From the NCBI RefSeq assembly GCF_004361915.1, contig NZ_SNWP01000010.1, positions 692,501-756,500 on the forward strand: a DNA stretch of 64,000 nucleotides. Direction: 5' to 3'. A program made the translations under genes and the position numbers. Shown piece by piece: positions 9,476-17,041 of the stretch (the first letter of the stretch is position 1; each line of letters opens with the position of its first letter). The notes below the pieces were generated by a model. The model made no database searches and was not told the DNA's origin. It saw nothing but the letters and a program-made list of their open reading frames with translations. This DNA comes from Sediminibacterium goheungense (GTDB lineage: Bacteria; Bacteroidota; Bacteroidia; Chitinophagales; Chitinophagaceae).

Positions 9476-9530
9476 TTTTAGCCACAGATGCACAGATTCG
9501 AGGTTATAATCTTTGCATCTATGGCTAAAA
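9476..9530. repeat. inverted repeat (ACAGATGCACAGATT family)
   Basis: Arms of 23 bases, 9476-9498 and 9508-9530, are complementary with two mismatches across a 9-base loop. Key word: CACAGATGCACAGATT. It lies between the gapA promoter and tRNA-Glu. The rest of 9403-9605 shows nothing else recognisable. Confidence 0.75.
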
Positions 9531-9606
9531 GCCAATTTCAGCCTTTGCGCACAAGGCTTATGAATGCTGCGTTGGACTATTCATTTCTATAAAAAAGCGA
9601 AAAAAT

Positions 9607-9637
9607 TTTGGCAGGTAGTTTTCAAAGCCTATTTTTG
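9607..9637 (+). promoter_or_regulatory. promoter of tRNA-Glu
   Basis: TTTG (9607-9610), exactly 19 bases, then TATTTTTG (9630-9637). Transcription would begin about 5 bases later, leaving a leader of roughly 16 bases before the mature tRNA. Same spacing as the leader units at the left edge of the window. Confidence 0.75.
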
Positions 9638-9658
9638 CGTCCCGATTGACAAAAAAAT

Positions 9659-9733
9659 GCCCGGTTCGTCTATCGGCTAGGACATCTCCCTTTCACGGAG
9701 GAAAGACGGGTTCGATTCCCGTACCGGGTACCA
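9659..9733 (+). tRNA. tRNA-Glu (anticodon TTC), CCA encoded
   Basis: The acceptor arm GCCCGGT (9659-9665) pairs with ACCGGGT (9723-9729), including a first-position G-T pair. The D arm is GTCT/GGAC, and the anticodon loop CTTTCAC gives anticodon TTC. The T arm contains GGTTCGATTCC. Discriminator A is followed by an encoded CCA (9731-9733). The 3' half is also read on the other strand as the end of a recombinase fragment, which fits an integration site. Confidence 0.95.
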
Positions 9734-10244
9734 TACCGGAAACACTCAAATCTTTGAAGCGTTTCCGGTTTTTTATTTCCCTGAAACCCTCTCCCAGCTT
9801 GACTATCAGCCGAACTGCCTCATTCACTTTTGTGGTTCGATGTTGCTTGCCGTCAAAAACGAACTTTTCTGGAAACATCGAACCAATTATCTGCCTTTTC
9901 ATCGCTGAATCACCTTGTATGTATAGTGTTTTGATTCGAGAAAGGTTGCTTATCCCTTTATCGACCATTTCATTATAATTTTTTTCATCGAGAGCAGTAG
10001 TTGCCAGCTTGGCTTCCAGTTCTGTAATCAGCCGCACAGACTCTTCTTTTAGTTCCCGAAAATCCTGGTGGTCCATTTTTTCATCAACGACAAGAACCCG
10101 CCCATTTTTCAGGCGATTATTGACAACCTCAATTTGATTGAGAATTTTATTTCGCTCGCTTCGGACATCCTTGGTAAGTTCATTCAGGCGCTCTTTAAGC
10201 AGCACCGCATATGCCTGGTTATAGGAAAATGGAATGGTGTGTTT
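9693..10244 (-). pseudogene. C-terminal remnant of a serine site-specific recombinase
   Basis: An open frame without a usable native start covers the last ~180 residues of a Bacteroidota-type serine recombinase. It has a coiled-coil segment (KERLNELTKDVRSERNKIL) and the family's typical end (FPEKFVFDGKQHRTTKVNEA, then VRLIVKLGEGF). The catalytic N-terminal domain is missing. The frame is open up to the left end of an IS3 element at 10245, which evidently cut the gene. Its C-terminus (PGTGIEPVFPP) is encoded by the complement of the tRNA-Glu 3' half and stops in the anticodon region. This indicates an element that integrated into this tRNA. Non-functional. Confidence 0.82.
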
Positions 10245-10324
10245 TGACCTCCCCCCAGAAAACTGGACATTATTACACTAGAAAAAGGGGTAATTATTCA
10301 TAATTTAAACCATGAATTTTTACC

Positions 10325-10590
10325 ATGAAGAAGTCAAAATTTACTGAAGCGCAAATTGTGTTTGCGATTAAGCAATCTGATCAGGGTTTAAAACGTAGGA
10401 AATCTGTCGTAAGATGGGCATCATCGAAGCGACATTTTATAACTGGAAGAAGAAGTATGGCGGGTTAGGTGTGTCTGAGCTGCGCGAGATGCGCCAGCTC
10501 AAGGAGGGGAATGCCCGGCTAAAACAGATGGTTGCTGATTTAAGCCTGGACAGGCAAATGCTTCAAGATGTGATCAAAAAAAAGCTTTAA
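10325..10590 (+). pseudogene. IS3 orfA (HTH transposase subunit), frameshifted
   Basis: It starts MKKSKFTEAQIVFAIKQSDQ and ends KQMVADLSLDRQMLQDVI plus KKKL, the usual helix-turn-helix and leucine-zipper protein of IS3 elements. One base is missing near 10392-10397, after GGTTTAAAA, so the frame is lost between the first 23 residues and the rest (EICRKMGIIEATFYNW). The A8G run at 10576-10584 is the usual -1 slippage site to orfB. Confidence 0.85.
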
Positions 10591-11463
10591 GGCCAGCCCA
10601 GAAGAAGGAGCTGGCCGGCTATTTAATGGGGCAGTACAAGGTGGTGGTAAGACGTGCTTGCCGGGTACTGGAGCTTCGCCATTCGGTATTTTACTACCGC
10701 CATCATCGAAGAGAAGACAGGCCCTTGAGGAAACGCATTAAGGAAATGGCAGCTAAGCGCATCCGTTATGGGATGTGGCGGATCTACACGCTACTGCGCA
10801 GGGAAGGCTGGACGGATAACCGCAAGCTTGTGCATCGTATCTACAAAGAAGAAGGTCTGAACCTTTGTAGTAAACGCCCACGTCGAAGCAAGTCTGGTGC
10901 TCACCGGCTGGAGAGACTACAGGAGGTTGGATTGTACGAGTGTTGGTCAATGGATTTTGTAAGCGATGCCTTGTTTGACGGCCGTAAGTTCCGGGCCTTA
11001 ACTATAGTGGATAATTGTAGTCGGGAATGTCGGGCAATCGCTCCGGGGTGGTGATGTGGTAAACGCTCTGGAGGAATTAAAACAGTATCGGGGATTAATA
11101 CCCAAACGGATACAAACAGATAATGGCAGTGAGTTTATATCAAAAGAAATGGACCGCTGGGCATACTACAACCAAGTAACGATGGACTAATCACGTCCGG
11201 GCAAACCTACGGACAATCCCTTTGTGGAATCTTTTAACGGAAGCTTCAGGGATGAATGCCTGAATGCGAACTGGTTCTTATCTTTTGATGATGCGGCGCA
11301 AAAGATTGAAGCCTGGAGAACAGAATACAATCATTACCGGCCGCACAGTTCTTTAGGCGACCAGACACCAATATCATTCGTAAGCAAATGCCTGCAGATG
11401 TTGGAAGAAAGTCAAACCCTGCCGGGGGCTCCTGATGCAGATAAAACGATTTTTTGCAACTGA
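10588..11463 (+). pseudogene. IS3 orfB (DDE integrase), disrupted
   Basis: The rve/DDE transposase is recognisable in pieces: an HTH_21-type segment (YYRHHRREDRPLRKRIKEMA), first Asp in CWSMDFVSDA, second Asp in TDNGSEF, and Glu in NPFVESFNGSFRDECL. The frame breaks after RAIAPGW (11054) by a small deletion. A stop codon interrupts VTMD*SRPGKPTDNP near 11190. The C-terminal piece runs to 11463. It cannot make an active transposase. Confidence 0.86.
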
Positions 11464-11831
11464 AGGTCTTCCATCGACAGCGTCAGAAAAATCATTTTCC
11501 CACATCAGTATGAAAAAAACGAAAACAAGCCCTTTCTATAGTTTAGCGTGTGCCGGAATATGGGAGGAGCTCATTGGGTATAAGGAAATAGCGGTAATGA
11601 TCAAGCCGAACTTTCCATTATGGAAAATTGTTCCATGGAAATGAGTTTTGTAAAGGACCCCCTCCTTCTTTAATAACTCATTTCCATTGATAAAATTGGA
11701 ACAATACAGAGATTGGATATCTGCTTATGAAAAACGCTTGTTATCTCTGAACGGTGTGAAAGTAATGTCAAACGCAGAATTAAAAAAGGGGTAAAAACCC
11801 CTGTTTTATAAATATACAGAGTTTGTAAAAG
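11464..11831. other. gene-free stretch with TTCCAT/ATGGAA dyads
   Basis: No credible gene is seen; a 69-codon open frame here has no family features. The stretch holds a cluster of dyads: TTTCCATTATGGAAA (11612-11626), TTCCATGGAA (11631-11640), and 13-base arms ATGGAAATGAGTT (11635-11647) and AACTCATTTCCAT (11675-11687) flanked by ATTGTTCC/GGAACAAT. At 11787-11802 lies the palindrome AGGGGTAAAAACCCCT, repeated at 20473-20488. Confidence 0.6.
11787..11802. promoter_or_regulatory. palindrome AGGGGTAAAAACCCCT, copy 1
   Basis: A near-perfect 16-base palindrome, 30 bases past the 3' end of the frameshifted response regulator. It is followed by TGTTTT on the plus strand. An identical 16-mer sits at 20473-20488. 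Operator or weak terminator; undecided. Confidence 0.5.
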
Positions 11832-12484
11832 CTATGACCTGTCACTTATATTATGTTCCATAGCATACACAATCAGACCAGACTTACCCTTTACGCCAAG
11901 CTTCCTGGTTAACTTTTTCCGGTAATCATCCATTGATTTAGGACTTAAAAACATCTGTTCTGCAATTTCCTGATAGGTTAGCTGTTGACAAAGTAACTTC
12001 AGAAATTTTAGTTCATTGTCTGTTAAATCAACCTTGGGCTGGATTTGCAAAACATTCTTTTGCAGCCCGGATATTATTTTTTTTGAAATGGAATCGGGAA
12101 GATAACTTCCGGTATTCCACAATGTCTGGATAGCATCATGCAATCTTTCGGGTTCTGCATTCTTAGTAATATATCCATGAGCTCCGGCCTGAATCATTTT
12201 CAGAATGGTAGTTTCATCACTATACATGGAAAGCACCAGAATCTTTACTTGAGGATAATGGCTATTTAACCACTGTGCAACTTGTATACCATCCTTCCCT
12301 CCCATATTTACATCTAGGATGAGAATGTCAGGTATCAGATTTTTTTAAGGGCCGTGATCACCTCCTCACCATTATCAGCCTCAAAAGCAATATGGTAATT
12401 GCCTAAAAGCTGAATCAGGCGTACCAGTCCCTTTCTTAGCATGGTATGATCATCAGCAAAAGCAAGGCTAAGTTTTCGCTGCAT
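11832..12484 (-). pseudogene. NarL/LuxR-type response regulator, frameshifted
   Basis: Reading on the minus strand from ATG at 12484 gives MQRKLSLAFADDHTMLRKGL and continues to ALKKI, then a stop. In the next frame the protein resumes as LIPDILILDVNMGGKDG and runs to the end. One base is missing in an A7 run (12341-12347); eight A would restore one 217-residue regulator. It would have the acidic pair DD at 11-12, phospho-acceptor Asp about residue 58, and a C-terminal LuxR helix-turn-helix (LTYQEIAEQMFLSPKSMDDY). It follows the histidine kinase by six bases, so it is the kinase's natural partner. A GTG/ATG start at 12305 would leave only a truncated receiver. Confidence 0.85.
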
Positions 12485-12490
12485 AAAATC

Positions 12491-13306
12491 CTATTTACTA
12501 TTAAACTGATCCACTGGAATAAACACCTTTACAAGTGTTCCCATTCCGGGTTCACTTTGAATCAGAAAACTACCATTGAAAATGGATACTCTTTTTTTCA
12601 TATTGCCAAACCCTATTCCATGCTTTATGCCTTCCTGGCTCAGGTCAAATCCTTTACCATTATCCCTGATGGACATTTCCACTCCGTTGTCAATACGAAT
12701 TAACTTAAAATCTACTTCTGACGCACCTGAGTATTTCAACATATTTTTAATCGCCTCCTGATAAATCCGGAATAACAGTAACTGAATTTCCGGTTTCAGG
12801 TCCAATTTCAGGGTAATGGATTCATCTATTTCCAGGGTACTGTTTACAACATTTTTCCGTTTGAGATTCTCCAGTTCATATACAATGGCATTAAAAACCC
12901 CTATCTCCACAATTCGATCCGGATTCATACTCCTGGACAAATAAGTAAGGTCTTCCATCGATTTTTGCAATAGTTCCCGACTTTCCTGAACCAACTGTAA
13001 AGCTGATGGATCCTGACCAATTTGACTGATAAGAATAGTAAGGTTTACGTTGGTAAGGAGTAATGTTTGGCCAACATTGTCATGAATTTCCATGGATATG
13101 TCCCTCTGGACTGTTTCCTGAATTTCCATGCGCGTGCTGAGTATCTCATTTTCCATGGTAACTTTCAAAAGCTCCAGTTCCTTTTTTTGCTGCATCTTTC
13201 TTTTTTGGTATGAAAAAGTCAGCAAGACGACAAAGCCAATTAAAAAGCTGATTATGAGACTAATAGCTAGGAATTGGGTATAGATTTCCGGGTATTGATC
13301 TGGCAT
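12491..13306 (-). CDS. sensor histidine kinase, NarX/DesK (HisKA_3) type
   Basis: A 271-residue kinase with one N-terminal transmembrane helix (residues about 11-32), a coiled coil, a HisKA_3 dimerisation box with phospho-His at about residue 75 (SMEIHDNVGQ), and a HATPase domain with N box (EAIKNMLKYSGA) and G box (DNGKGFD, GIGFGNM). It has no extracellular sensing domain, so sensing may depend on the membrane protein encoded just upstream, whose gene overlaps by 40 bases. Its partner is the frameshifted LuxR regulator downstream, or the intact one at 14692-15342. Confidence 0.9.
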   Translation of the reverse strand: MPDQYPEIYTQFLAISLIISFLIGFVVLLTFSYQKRKMQQKKELELLKVTMENEILSTRMEIQETVQRDISMEIHDNVGQTLLLTNVNLTILISQIGQDPSALQLVQESRELLQKSMEDLTYLSRSMNPDRIVEIGVFNAIVYELENLKRKNVVNSTLEIDESITLKLDLKPEIQLLLFRIYQEAIKNMLKYSGASEVDFKLIRIDNGVEMSIRDNGKGFDLSQEGIKHGIGFGNMKKRVSIFNGSFLIQSEPGMGTLVKVFIPVDQFNSK

Positions 13307-13908
13307 ACGAATGCAATAATGAGAATAATATAGAAAACACCATTTACAAAAAGGATGATACTTCTGGTCAAACGAATCATTTCTTTTGGCAATGTTGCGA
13401 TAAAGTTAAACACACCGGCTACAGATAAAGACGTAGCATAAAAAACCAATAAGCCGGTCACTATCCAAAAGGAAGGTTCTTTTAAAAGGTTATCTACCTG
13501 TGCTTCTTTAAAAGTGTGATAATAATAATAAATACAGACATAAACGATGATGAGAACACTAAATGTGTAGCTATAGGTGTGAAAGGTTTTCAATCCATGT
13601 ACCAAAAATATATCTATAAGACAACAGCAGGCTATTAGGACCATCAGTCTTAAAACAAAAGTTTTCCGTAGAATAAGATATAAAGTATAGGCAAAATAAC
13701 AAAGCTCAATTACTGAATAGAGATTGACTAACCACAGATTATTGATAGAACGTACCCTGTAATACCGGGCTACCAATTCAACACTTAGGGAAAGCAGGAG
13801 CAGTAAAGGTATAGTCCTGAGATAAGGAAAAGAGGGTCGCGTCTTTATAGAAAAGCCTGTAATTACTGCGACTAAAAGAATAATCCAATCGATTCTGATA
13901 TCATTCAT
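13267..13908 (-). CDS. multi-pass membrane protein upstream of kinase
   Basis: 213 residues with about six or seven hydrophobic helices (near 8-20, 30-48, 62-82, 88-105, 115-132, 148-168, 182-205) and short loops. No known catalytic motif. The 3' end overlaps the histidine kinase gene by 40 bases, implying coupled translation and a shared role, perhaps as the membrane sensor for a kinase that lacks one. Family not recognised; function inferred only from position. Confidence 0.75.
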   Translation of the reverse strand: MNDIRIDWIILLVAVITGFSIKTRPSFPYLRTIPLLLLLSLSVELVARYYRVRSINNLWLVNLYSVIELCYFAYTLYLILRKTFVLRLMVLIACCCLIDIFLVHGLKTFHTYSYTFSVLIIVYVCIYYYYHTFKEAQVDNLLKEPSFWIVTGLLVFYATSLSVAGVFNFIATLPKEMIRLTRSIILFVNGVFYIILIIAFVCQINTRKSIPNS

Positions 13909-13964
13909 AACCTAATAACTCCTGTAATATACAGGAGTTATTAACGGGTTCAGGATTTTATTGA

Positions 13965-14459
13965 CTAAATAATTTCTATCCCTCCATTCTCATCTGTCAT
14001 GGTAAATCCAATGGGATCCAATTCCATTGACAAATCGATGTCAAAATCAGGAGGCATTCCTCCGCAATAAGGCGGGCAATTTTCCCCTTTGTTAAACGCC
14101 AATAGTTCCTTCTTTCCATTTTTATTGATAAACAAGGCTTTATTTCTGGCACCCGGATGGTTTTCCGATTTTCTTGTTGCAACCATTACAATCGTTTGAC
14201 GTCCTGCCAGTTCGCTCAGAGGGTAATCAGCTGGATAAACGCCAAAAAACATTTTAACGCCATCAGCTCCATGTTGTTTGATAAGAGAAATAAAATGTTC
14301 CAGTTGTTCCATTCCAAACCAGGTACTCAGGGAATCGGGTTTATCCAGTTTTTGGCTATTGGGTTTCCATCTTTCCAACTTGTAGGTGCTAACCAGATCA
14401 TGGACATGCTTTGTTGAAACCAGACTGCCATTGCTTTCAATAATAGATTTTGTGGTCAT
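13965..14459 (-). CDS. protein of unknown function in two-component cluster
   Basis: 164 residues, no signal peptide or membrane segment. It has a central region FFGVYPADYPLSELAGRQ and a Gly/Pro/Cys-rich part (GENCPPYCGG). It resembles small conserved Bacteroidota proteins of unknown role. ATG at 14459 is taken as the start; a TTG at 14483 lies inside a perfect hairpin directly upstream. The next genes downstream on the strand are the membrane protein and kinase. A direct repeat of AATCCCTGTTTT lies about 140 bases upstream and may be a regulator site. Confidence 0.7.
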   Translation of the reverse strand: MTTKSIIESNGSLVSTKHVHDLVSTYKLERWKPNSQKLDKPDSLSTWFGMEQLEHFISLIKQHGADGVKMFFGVYPADYPLSELAGRQTIVMVATRKSENHPGARNKALFINKNGKKELLAFNKGENCPPYCGGMPPDFDIDLSMELDPIGFTMTDENGGIEII

Positions 14460-14490
14460 AAAAAGAAGTTTGATGAACACCAAACTTCTT
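14460..14490 (-). promoter_or_regulatory. terminator-like hairpin abutting a start codon
   Basis: On the minus strand AAGAAGTTTG (14490-14481) pairs perfectly with CAAACTTCTT (14472-14463) across an 8-base loop. A T-rich stretch then leads straight into ATG at 14459. It has the form of an intrinsic terminator or attenuator in the leader, and could also mask the start codon. Confidence 0.65.
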
Positions 14491-14600
14491 GGCCTATTCG
14501 ACCTTAAAAATCACATAAATACCTATTTATCAATTAATTATTAATTAACTATAATTATAATATAATATACGTCAATTGCTTATCTATTAATGACAAAATT

Positions 14601-14639
14601 AATCCCTGTTTTTGGACAAAAAAATCCCTGTTTTCAGGG
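14601..14639. promoter_or_regulatory. direct repeat AATCCCTGTTTT, 22-base period
   Basis: AATCCCTGTTTT occurs at 14601-14612 and 14623-14634, two helical turns apart. The second copy continues into CAGGG to form CCCTG-TTTT-CAGGG (14626-14639). It lies upstream of the unknown gene that heads the kinase cluster and downstream of the LuxR regulator gene. Probable binding site; the protein is unknown. Confidence 0.5.
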
Positions 14640-14691
14640 TTATTGAACCCTTGAAATTTTAAACATTTCTCCTACTAATTGGAAACAAAAA

Positions 14692-15342
14692 TTAGAACAG
14701 TTGAACAATGCCATTTTCAATGGCATAAAAAGTGAGGGCAGCCCGGTTGTTAATTCCCAGTTTTTGGAAAACACTATCCCGGTAATTTTCCAGGGTTTTT
14801 GGCTGAACAGATAGCTTAATGGAAATTTCTTTATAGGTTAGGTTTGTACAGGCAAGTTTTATAAACTGGATTTCCTTTTCAGTTAGCAATTGTTTGCCCT
14901 GAAATCCCTTTTGATTGCGCATTTTTATTAAGTCGCTATATTTCTTTTTTATATTTATGGGGATATAAAACCCGAAATCAACTACGGATTTAATGGCACT
15001 TTCCAGTATGGATGGATCAGCTGATTTTGGCAGGTAACCACAGGCACCCTGATAAATAGCGTTTAAAATAACATCTTCCGACTGGTATAAGGAGAAAATA
15101 AAGATTTTTACAGATGGATACAAAGTATGGATCTCTCTGATAACATCAAATCCACTCATCTTAGGCATAGATAGATCAAGAATAATGACATCAGGCAAAC
15201 TGCCGCTTTCCAATTGGCTTAATAGCTCCTTTCCATTTGAAGCTTCTACTATAACCTGGAATTGTTTATTTATTTCAAGAAGTGTCCTTATTCCTCTTCT
15301 GGTAATTGCATGGTCATCCACAAGGCCAATTTTTACCTTCAT
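14692..15342 (-). CDS. NarL/LuxR-type response regulator, intact
   Basis: A 216-residue regulator. Receiver domain 1-120 carries the acidic pair at D9-D10, phospho-acceptor D56 (DVIILDLSMP) and the conserved switch residues around FIFSLYQ. A C-terminal LuxR (GerE) helix-turn-helix follows (LTEKEIQFIKLACTNLTYKE). No kinase gene is immediately adjacent; the nearest is at 12491 in the same orientation. It follows the decayed peptide/exporter genes and may have regulated them, which is an inference from position only. Paralogous to the frameshifted regulator at 11832. Confidence 0.92.
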   Translation of the reverse strand: MKVKIGLVDDHAITRRGIRTLLEINKQFQVIVEASNGKELLSQLESGSLPDVIILDLSMPKMSGFDVIREIHTLYPSVKIFIFSLYQSEDVILNAIYQGACGYLPKSADPSILESAIKSVVDFGFYIPINIKKKYSDLIKMRNQKGFQGKQLLTEKEIQFIKLACTNLTYKEISIKLSVQPKTLENYRDSVFQKLGINNRAALTFYAIENGIVQLF

Positions 15343-15524
15343 AAATTTTCAATAAATTTAAATGGTATAATTAACCAAATATATAAATCATTTAATGATA
15401 AAGATACCTTAAGGGGAAACCACAAATTATCTGAAAATATTAATAGATTTTGATTAGACCCTAACGCAAGAAAATATTCACTGCGAGAAAACTAAGCATT
15501 GAGGAATTATAAGTCGTATGTTGA

Positions 15525-15632
15525 CTAAAGTGAAGTAATACCTAATGCCTTTTTTATATTATAATAAAACCGATCTAAAATAGTGTACTCTTTAGTAATG
15601 ATTAAAGCATCACCATGTAAGCCATTGTAAGC
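15525..15632 (-). pseudogene. C-terminal scrap of probable HlyD-type secretion protein
   Basis: An open frame of 35 codons from the IS end to a TAG stop at 15525. It contains GLHGDALIITKEYTILDRF followed by YYNIKKALG. This resembles the usual C-terminus of Bacteroidota HlyD membrane-fusion proteins (a Gly-Met/Leu-x-Gly-x-Ala-x-Ile-Ile-Thr motif, then a hydrophobic tail). The rest of the gene is absent; an IS3-family element sits where it should be. Expected neighbour of a C39 peptidase/ABC exporter. Assignment is by motif only. Confidence 0.5.
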
Positions 15633-15654
15633 TCCCCGTAATTTAGTGCCACGG

Positions 15655-16523
15655 TTAGTTAGAGTTTTCTAAGGTAATATTTTTCTGTTTTTGCTTCCAT
15701 TTGTCTGCATATCTTATCGGTGATAAATAGCCCAATGATTTATGCGGTCTCTCGGTATTGTAATCCATTCTCCACTCTTCTGTTTGCTCTCTGACTTCCG
15801 ATAAACGATAGAACAGGTAGGCATTTAATACCTCTCTTCCGATGCTTCCATTTTTCCTTTCGATGTATGCATTTTGGGTGGGTTTCCCCGGTTGAATAAA
15901 CTGTATCGTTATCTGCCTGCGTTCATCGCTACACCATTCTTCTAGCTTATGGCTGATAAATTCAGGGCCATTGTCGCAACGAATATTGGCTGGTTTACCT
16001 CTTTGTGTAATCAGTTTTTCCAGCACTCTGATTACCCTAAGAGATGGCAATGACGTATCTACTTCAATAGCCAAAGATTCCCTATTAAAATCGTCCATTA
16101 CATTGAACAAGCGGAACCTTCTTCCATCTACCAGTGTATCGCTCATAAAATCAATACTCCACACCTGGTTAGGCGCTACAGGAAGGGTCAATGGCTGTTT
16201 TATCCTCTCAGGAAGCCTCTTTTTGGCTCTGCGACGGATATTGAGTTTCATGTCCGTATATACTCTGTAGATCCTTTTATGATTCCACCAGTGACCCTTA
16301 TTCCAAAGCCGGTAACAACATTGCCGGAACCCAATAGCAACATGCTTTGTAGTTAGTGCAGTCAGGGCGTCCTGAAGCTCACTGTCATCCTTCGGTTTTG
16401 ATTGATACTGGTAAGTACTGCGGGATATGCCTACCAGTTCACATGCCTTACGGTTACTTAACTGCTCTTCTTCTACCAGATGATGGGCAGTCTCCCGTTT
16501 CGCTTCAGGCGTTAAAACTTTTT
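15655..16523 (-). CDS. IS3-family transposase orfB (DDE integrase)
   Basis: Produced as an OrfAB fusion after -1 frameshifting at AAAAAAG (16524-16518). Continuing in the shifted frame gives KVLTPEAKRETAHHLVEEEQ without interruption into the HTH_21 region and the rve core. The catalytic triad is visible: Asp in WSIDFMSDT, Asp in RCDNGPEF, Glu in QNAYIERKNG. The integrase ends normally (RPHKSLGYLSPIRYA and about 15 more residues). The first ATG in this frame (16251) would omit the N-terminal region, so frameshift expression is the better model. Appears functional. Confidence 0.9.
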
Positions 16524-16787
16524 TGCAATCAGGTTTTTCATGGCTCTATTCTCAAGACTCAGTTCAGCTACAATCTTTTTGTACTCACTAATCTCGGCTT
16601 CCATCTGCTTCATCTTTACAACATCGCTCACTTCCATGCCCCCATACTTCGCCTTCCAGTTGTAAAACGTTGCTTCACTGATGCCCATCTCCCGGGCAAT
16701 GTCTTTAACAGCAATTCCTGATTCCTGTTTCTTCATGGCAGATACTATCTGCGTTTCGGTAAATCTTCCTTTTTTCATGTCTTTCAA
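16512..16787 (-). CDS. IS3-family transposase orfA
   Basis: A 91-residue (88 if begun at the second Met) DNA-binding subunit: helix-turn-helix (RFTETQIVSAMKKQESGIAV, then GISEATFYNW) followed by a leucine-zipper-like helix ending KNLIAKKF. The A6G slippery run near the 3' end feeds orfB. It is intact, unlike the decayed copy at 10325. Confidence 0.92.
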   Translation of the reverse strand: MKDMKKGRFTETQIVSAMKKQESGIAVKDIAREMGISEATFYNWKAKYGGMEVSDVVKMKQMEAEISEYKKIVAELSLENRAMKNLIAKKF

Positions 16788-16852
16788 AGTTTAAAGTTAA
16801 CAAGCTTTTTACCGCTAACTCTAACCTTCAATGGACAACTTTTAGGGGAAGC

Positions 16853-17041
16853 CTACACTCGGAACCCAATATCTTCAGCAGCATCACTTAATCCTAAAAG
16901 AGAGACACCATCTCGCCTTAATCGAGTCTTAGCATGCAATTGCGCAGGAGTTATAGACTGACCATAATAATTCGCAACCATTCGCAGGCATGTTGGACCA
17001 CAGTCCATTGTGTTCATCTGTTTATAAAAATCAAATTTCAT
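16853..17041 (-). pseudogene. N-terminus of C39 peptidase/ABC peptide exporter
   Basis: 62 residues of a bacteriocin-type exporter: the C39 peptidase domain start with its catalytic cysteine in MNTMDCGPTCLRMVANYYGQ, then GVSLLGLSDAAEDIGFRV. Full-length members are about 700 residues, with peptidase, six membrane helices and ABC ATPase. Here the frame meets a stop just before the IS3 element, and neither the catalytic His/Asp nor the ABC part is present. Its ATG overlaps the stop of the TlpA-like gene (ATGA), showing that it belonged to this operon. C39 domains cleave leaders after Gly-Gly, matching the peptide gene at 18510-18730. Confidence 0.87.

Larger units (their letters stand above)
10245..11463 (+). 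mobile_element. decayed IS3-family insertion sequence
   Basis: The left end begins TGACCTCCCCCCAGAAAAC at 10245. It is followed by an IS3-type orfA/orfB pair carrying a frameshift in orfA, a deletion frameshift in orfB and an in-frame stop. No complementary right end was found after orfB, so the right side is truncated or eroded. A 61-base copy of the same left end, same orientation, lies at 20575-20635. Confidence 0.82.
15633..16849 (-). mobile_element. intact IS3-family insertion sequence
   Basis: About 1.2 kb with orfA and orfB joined by a -1 slippage site. The ends are imperfect inverted repeats beginning TCCCC, with GGTTAG(T)TAGAG-like blocks inside both ends. AGC flanks both sides (15630-15632 and 16850-16852), a possible 3-base target duplication. 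It separates a C39 exporter N-terminus from a HlyD-like C-terminus, so the adjacent host DNA was probably lost by an IS-linked deletion; in that case the AGC match could be chance. Confidence 0.85.

Noticed and set aside
11435-11644. 69-codon open frame after the decayed IS3
   Set aside because: Overlaps the end of the transposase remnant, has no family features and covers the palindromic dyads; best explained as chance.
14460-14483. TTG start at 14483 for the unknown protein
   Set aside because: It lies inside a perfect hairpin; ATG at 14459 follows directly after it and gives a reasonable protein.
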